Source: Chloroflexota bacterium (GTDB taxonomy: Bacteria; Chloroflexota; UBA6077). Taken from it: a stretch of DNA of 7,330 bases. Position numbers and translations under genes: made by a program. The notes under the pieces are model-generated. The model did no database searches, was not told the DNA's origin, and worked only from the letters and a program-made list of their open reading frames with translations. Location of the stretch: contig JAJYNT010000263.1 in the NCBI GenBank assembly GCA_021786215.1, positions 1-7,330 on the forward strand. Direction: 5' to 3'. Shown in pieces: positions 5,852-7,330 of this stretch (position 1 is the first letter of the stretch; every line of letters starts with the position of its first letter).

Positions 5852-6532
5852 TTGCATAGACGTTGTCTTCTTTTGGAATTGAGCCTCGTCGAATACGGCG
5901 AGGCGTTTCGGTTACAGCAGTCCATTGCGGCTGCTCGGGAGGAGGGCACTATGCCCGACCTCCTGATGACCCTGGAACATCCTCCCGTTCTGACTCTCGG
6001 GCGAAGGGCTAACCCCGCGAATATCATCGCTCCGGAGGAATATCTGCGTCGCGAAGGGATCTCGGTTCATCAGAGCACCCGCGGGGGTGACGTGACCTAT
6101 CATGGCCCCGGGCAACTGGTGGGTTACCCCATATTGGGGCTTCGTCAGTTGGGGCTGGGCGCTTCCTCCTACGTACACACCCTGGAAAGAGTGATCATTG
6201 ACCTGCTGAAGACTTTGGGGATAGAGGCCCGGCAGGATCCCCGCTACATTGGGGTATGGGTGGGAGAGGAGAAGGTGGCCGCGATCGGTGTGGCGATTTC
6301 TGGGGGCGTCACTAAGCATGGCTTCGCGTTGAACGTGAACCCTAACCTGTCACACTTCGGACTGATCAACCCTTGCGGGATCACGGACAGAGGGGTCACC
6401 TCTTTGGCTCGACTGCTGGGGCGTCCAGTAGAGATCCCCGAGATCCGGCCACTGTTGTACGAGAGCTTCTCCAGACTGTTTGGCGTGCAGTTGGAGCCCT
6501 GCAATGAAAGGTGGTTAACGGATGCAACCTGA
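5852..6532 (+). CDS. lipB: Octanoyl-[acyl-carrier-protein]-protein N-octanoyltransferase LipB
   Basis: Transfers octanoyl from ACP to the lipoyl-domain lysine of 2-oxoacid dehydrogenases or GcvH, the first step of lipoate synthesis in the cytosol; LipA then adds sulfur (not in this window). The 226-residue protein is near the family length (E. coli 213). Motifs are TLEHPPVLTLGRRAN, STRGGDVTYHGPGQLVGYP, the catalytic Lys K141 in EEKVAAIGV, and the catalytic Cys C175 in NPCGITDRGVTSL. The start is TTG: an in-frame TGA at 5840-5842 leaves no room upstream, and the next candidate would remove the first conserved strand (CLLLELSLVEYGEA). A weak GGTGAG (5838-5843) lies 8 nt before it. It has its own promoter upstream, and its 3' end overlaps the next gene by 11 bp. 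Confidence 0.96.
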   Translation: MHRRCLLLELSLVEYGEAFRLQQSIAAAREEGTMPDLLMTLEHPPVLTLGRRANPANIIAPEEYLRREGISVHQSTRGGDVTYHGPGQLVGYPILGLRQLGLGASSYVHTLERVIIDLLKTLGIEARQDPRYIGVWVGEEKVAAIGVAISGGVTKHGFALNVNPNLSHFGLINPCGITDRGVTSLARLLGRPVEIPEIRPLLYESFSRLFGVQLEPCNERWLTDAT

Positions 6533-7330
6533 TCCAACAGATTTGGCCCTGTTTGCCATCTTCCTGGTAGTCCTGATCGCGCCCTTCAAGGTGAAGCTTG
6601 TCGAGGAGAATTTGGAGGCCTTCCTGTTCGTCATGGGCGCCCTCGCTGTGACGGTCACCGGCAAGTGGGATCTGGCGTTGATCAAGACCGCGGCCGAAGA
6701 GCCCGTCATGAAGGGGATAGTGCCGGCAGTGTTCATCGCCGGATTGATCTTCTTCTATGGCAAGAACAGCTTTGGGACGGCGATGAGCGGCATTCTGCGC
6801 GGGGTGCCCGTGAGCGTGGTTATCTTCACTATCGTGGTGGTGTTGGGTCTGCTCTCCAGCGTCATCACGGCCATCATTGCTTCCCTGTTGCTGGTGGAGC
6901 TCGTCAACTTGATGCCTCTCCAGCGGAAGGAGAAGATAGATCTGGTAGTCATCGCCTGTTTCTCCATAGGCCTCGGGGCCGTGCTCACTCCACTGGGTGA
7001 GCCACTCTCCACGATCGCGGTCGTCAAGTTGGCTGGTCCCCCTTACAATGCCAGCTTCTGGTATCTATTCGATCAACTGGGCTTGCTGATCGTGTCTGGA
7101 GTGGTGGCCTGCGGGCTGTTTGGGGTTTTCTACGTGGGCAGGAGAGCGACAAAGCAAACCTCCAAGTCACAGGTGAAAGAAGATGAGGGAAGCCTCAAGG
7201 AGGTTTTCATCAGGGCTGTCAAGGTGTACGCATTTGTGGCTGCTCTCTTCTTGCTCGGTGCCGGCATGGAGGTGATCATCAACAAGTACTTTGTCCAGTT
7301 GCCGGCGACGGTGCTGTACGGGTTGAACAT
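6522..7330 (+). CDS. Multi-pass membrane protein, probable DUF1646 / ion-transporter superfamily, 3'-truncated by the window edge
   Basis: An open frame of 269 codons that runs off the right edge without a stop. ATG 6522 lies inside the end of lipB (11-bp overlap), with AAAGGTGG (6507-6514) 7 nt before it, so it is probably translated from the same mRNA. The product is very hydrophobic: likely helices at about residues 7-23, 33-47, 66-80, 93-128 (probably two), 141-160, 180-204 and 234-252, with a charged loop around 206-232 (RRATKQTSKSQ...). Loop-proximal segments SSVITAIIASLLLVELVN (about 112-129) and LTPLGEPLST (155-164) resemble DUF1646 proteins, listed as putative cation transporters related to the arsenite/Na-H antiporter (IT) superfamily. 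Substrate and direction of transport are unknown. There is no visible link to lipoate beyond co-transcription. The family name comes from remembered similarity and should be confirmed by an HMM search. Confidence 0.8.
   Translation, partial: MQPDPTDLALFAIFLVVLIAPFKVKLVEENLEAFLFVMGALAVTVTGKWDLALIKTAAEEPVMKGIVPAVFIAGLIFFYGKNSFGTAMSGILRGVPVSVVIFTIVVVLGLLSSVITAIIASLLLVELVNLMPLQRKEKIDLVVIACFSIGLGAVLTPLGEPLSTIAVVKLAGPPYNASFWYLFDQLGLLIVSGVVACGLFGVFYVGRRATKQTSKSQVKEDEGSLKEVFIRAVKVYAFVAALFLLGAGMEVIINKYFVQLPATVLYGLN

Noticed and set aside
1..7330. CRISPR array, tRNA, rRNA, insertion sequence or phage genes
   Set aside because: No regularly spaced repeats, no cloverleaf or rRNA-like stretch, and no transposase or integrase motif were seen on either strand.

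Overview
The window looks like a chromosomal stretch from a moderately GC-rich bacterium. It has ordinary housekeeping genes, short gaps, TTG start codons in at least two genes, and sigma70-type promoters. The mix of a GAF histidine kinase, a double-domain KaiC-like ATPase, a single-domain response regulator and a clustered Moco pathway is compatible with Chloroflexota or a similar deep-branching group. That placement is a low-confidence inference; nothing in the DNA names the taxon.

Region 1 (1-3358, plus strand) is a signalling cassette. It holds the C-terminal part of a GAF-GAF-HisKA-HATPase histidine kinase that is already open at base 1, a 483-residue tandem KaiC-like ATPase, and a receiver-only response regulator whose start overlaps the KaiC stop by 4 bp. 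The kinase keeps its phospho-acceptor His but lacks both usual Asn residues of the N box. The KaiC-like protein keeps both P-loops, but the first catalytic glutamate is Ser in its N-terminal domain and Asp in its C-terminal domain, and it lacks the clock phosphosites. No kaiA or kaiB is visible.

Region 2 (3389-5659, minus strand) converges on region 1 across a 30-bp gap. It is a molybdenum cofactor operon transcribed moeA > moaC > mog, covering pyranopterin formation (MoaC), MPT adenylylation (Mog) and molybdate insertion (MoeA). The best moaC start is a TTG preceded by GGAGG, which brings the residue numbering into exact register with the E. coli enzyme.

Region 3 (5660-5851) is the only long non-coding stretch. 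It carries two well-formed divergent promoters whose -35 hexamers overlap on opposite strands, one for the Moco operon and one for lipB. The lipB leader can fold into a long bulged hairpin.

Region 4 (5852-7330, plus strand) is lipB (octanoyltransferase, TTG start) followed, with an 11-bp overlap, by an integral membrane protein resembling the DUF1646 / ion-transporter superfamily. That gene runs off the right edge. No tRNA, rRNA, insertion sequence, CRISPR array or phage gene was seen. The points most worth checking are the KaiC-like cassette with its degenerate kinase and the overlapping promoter pair.
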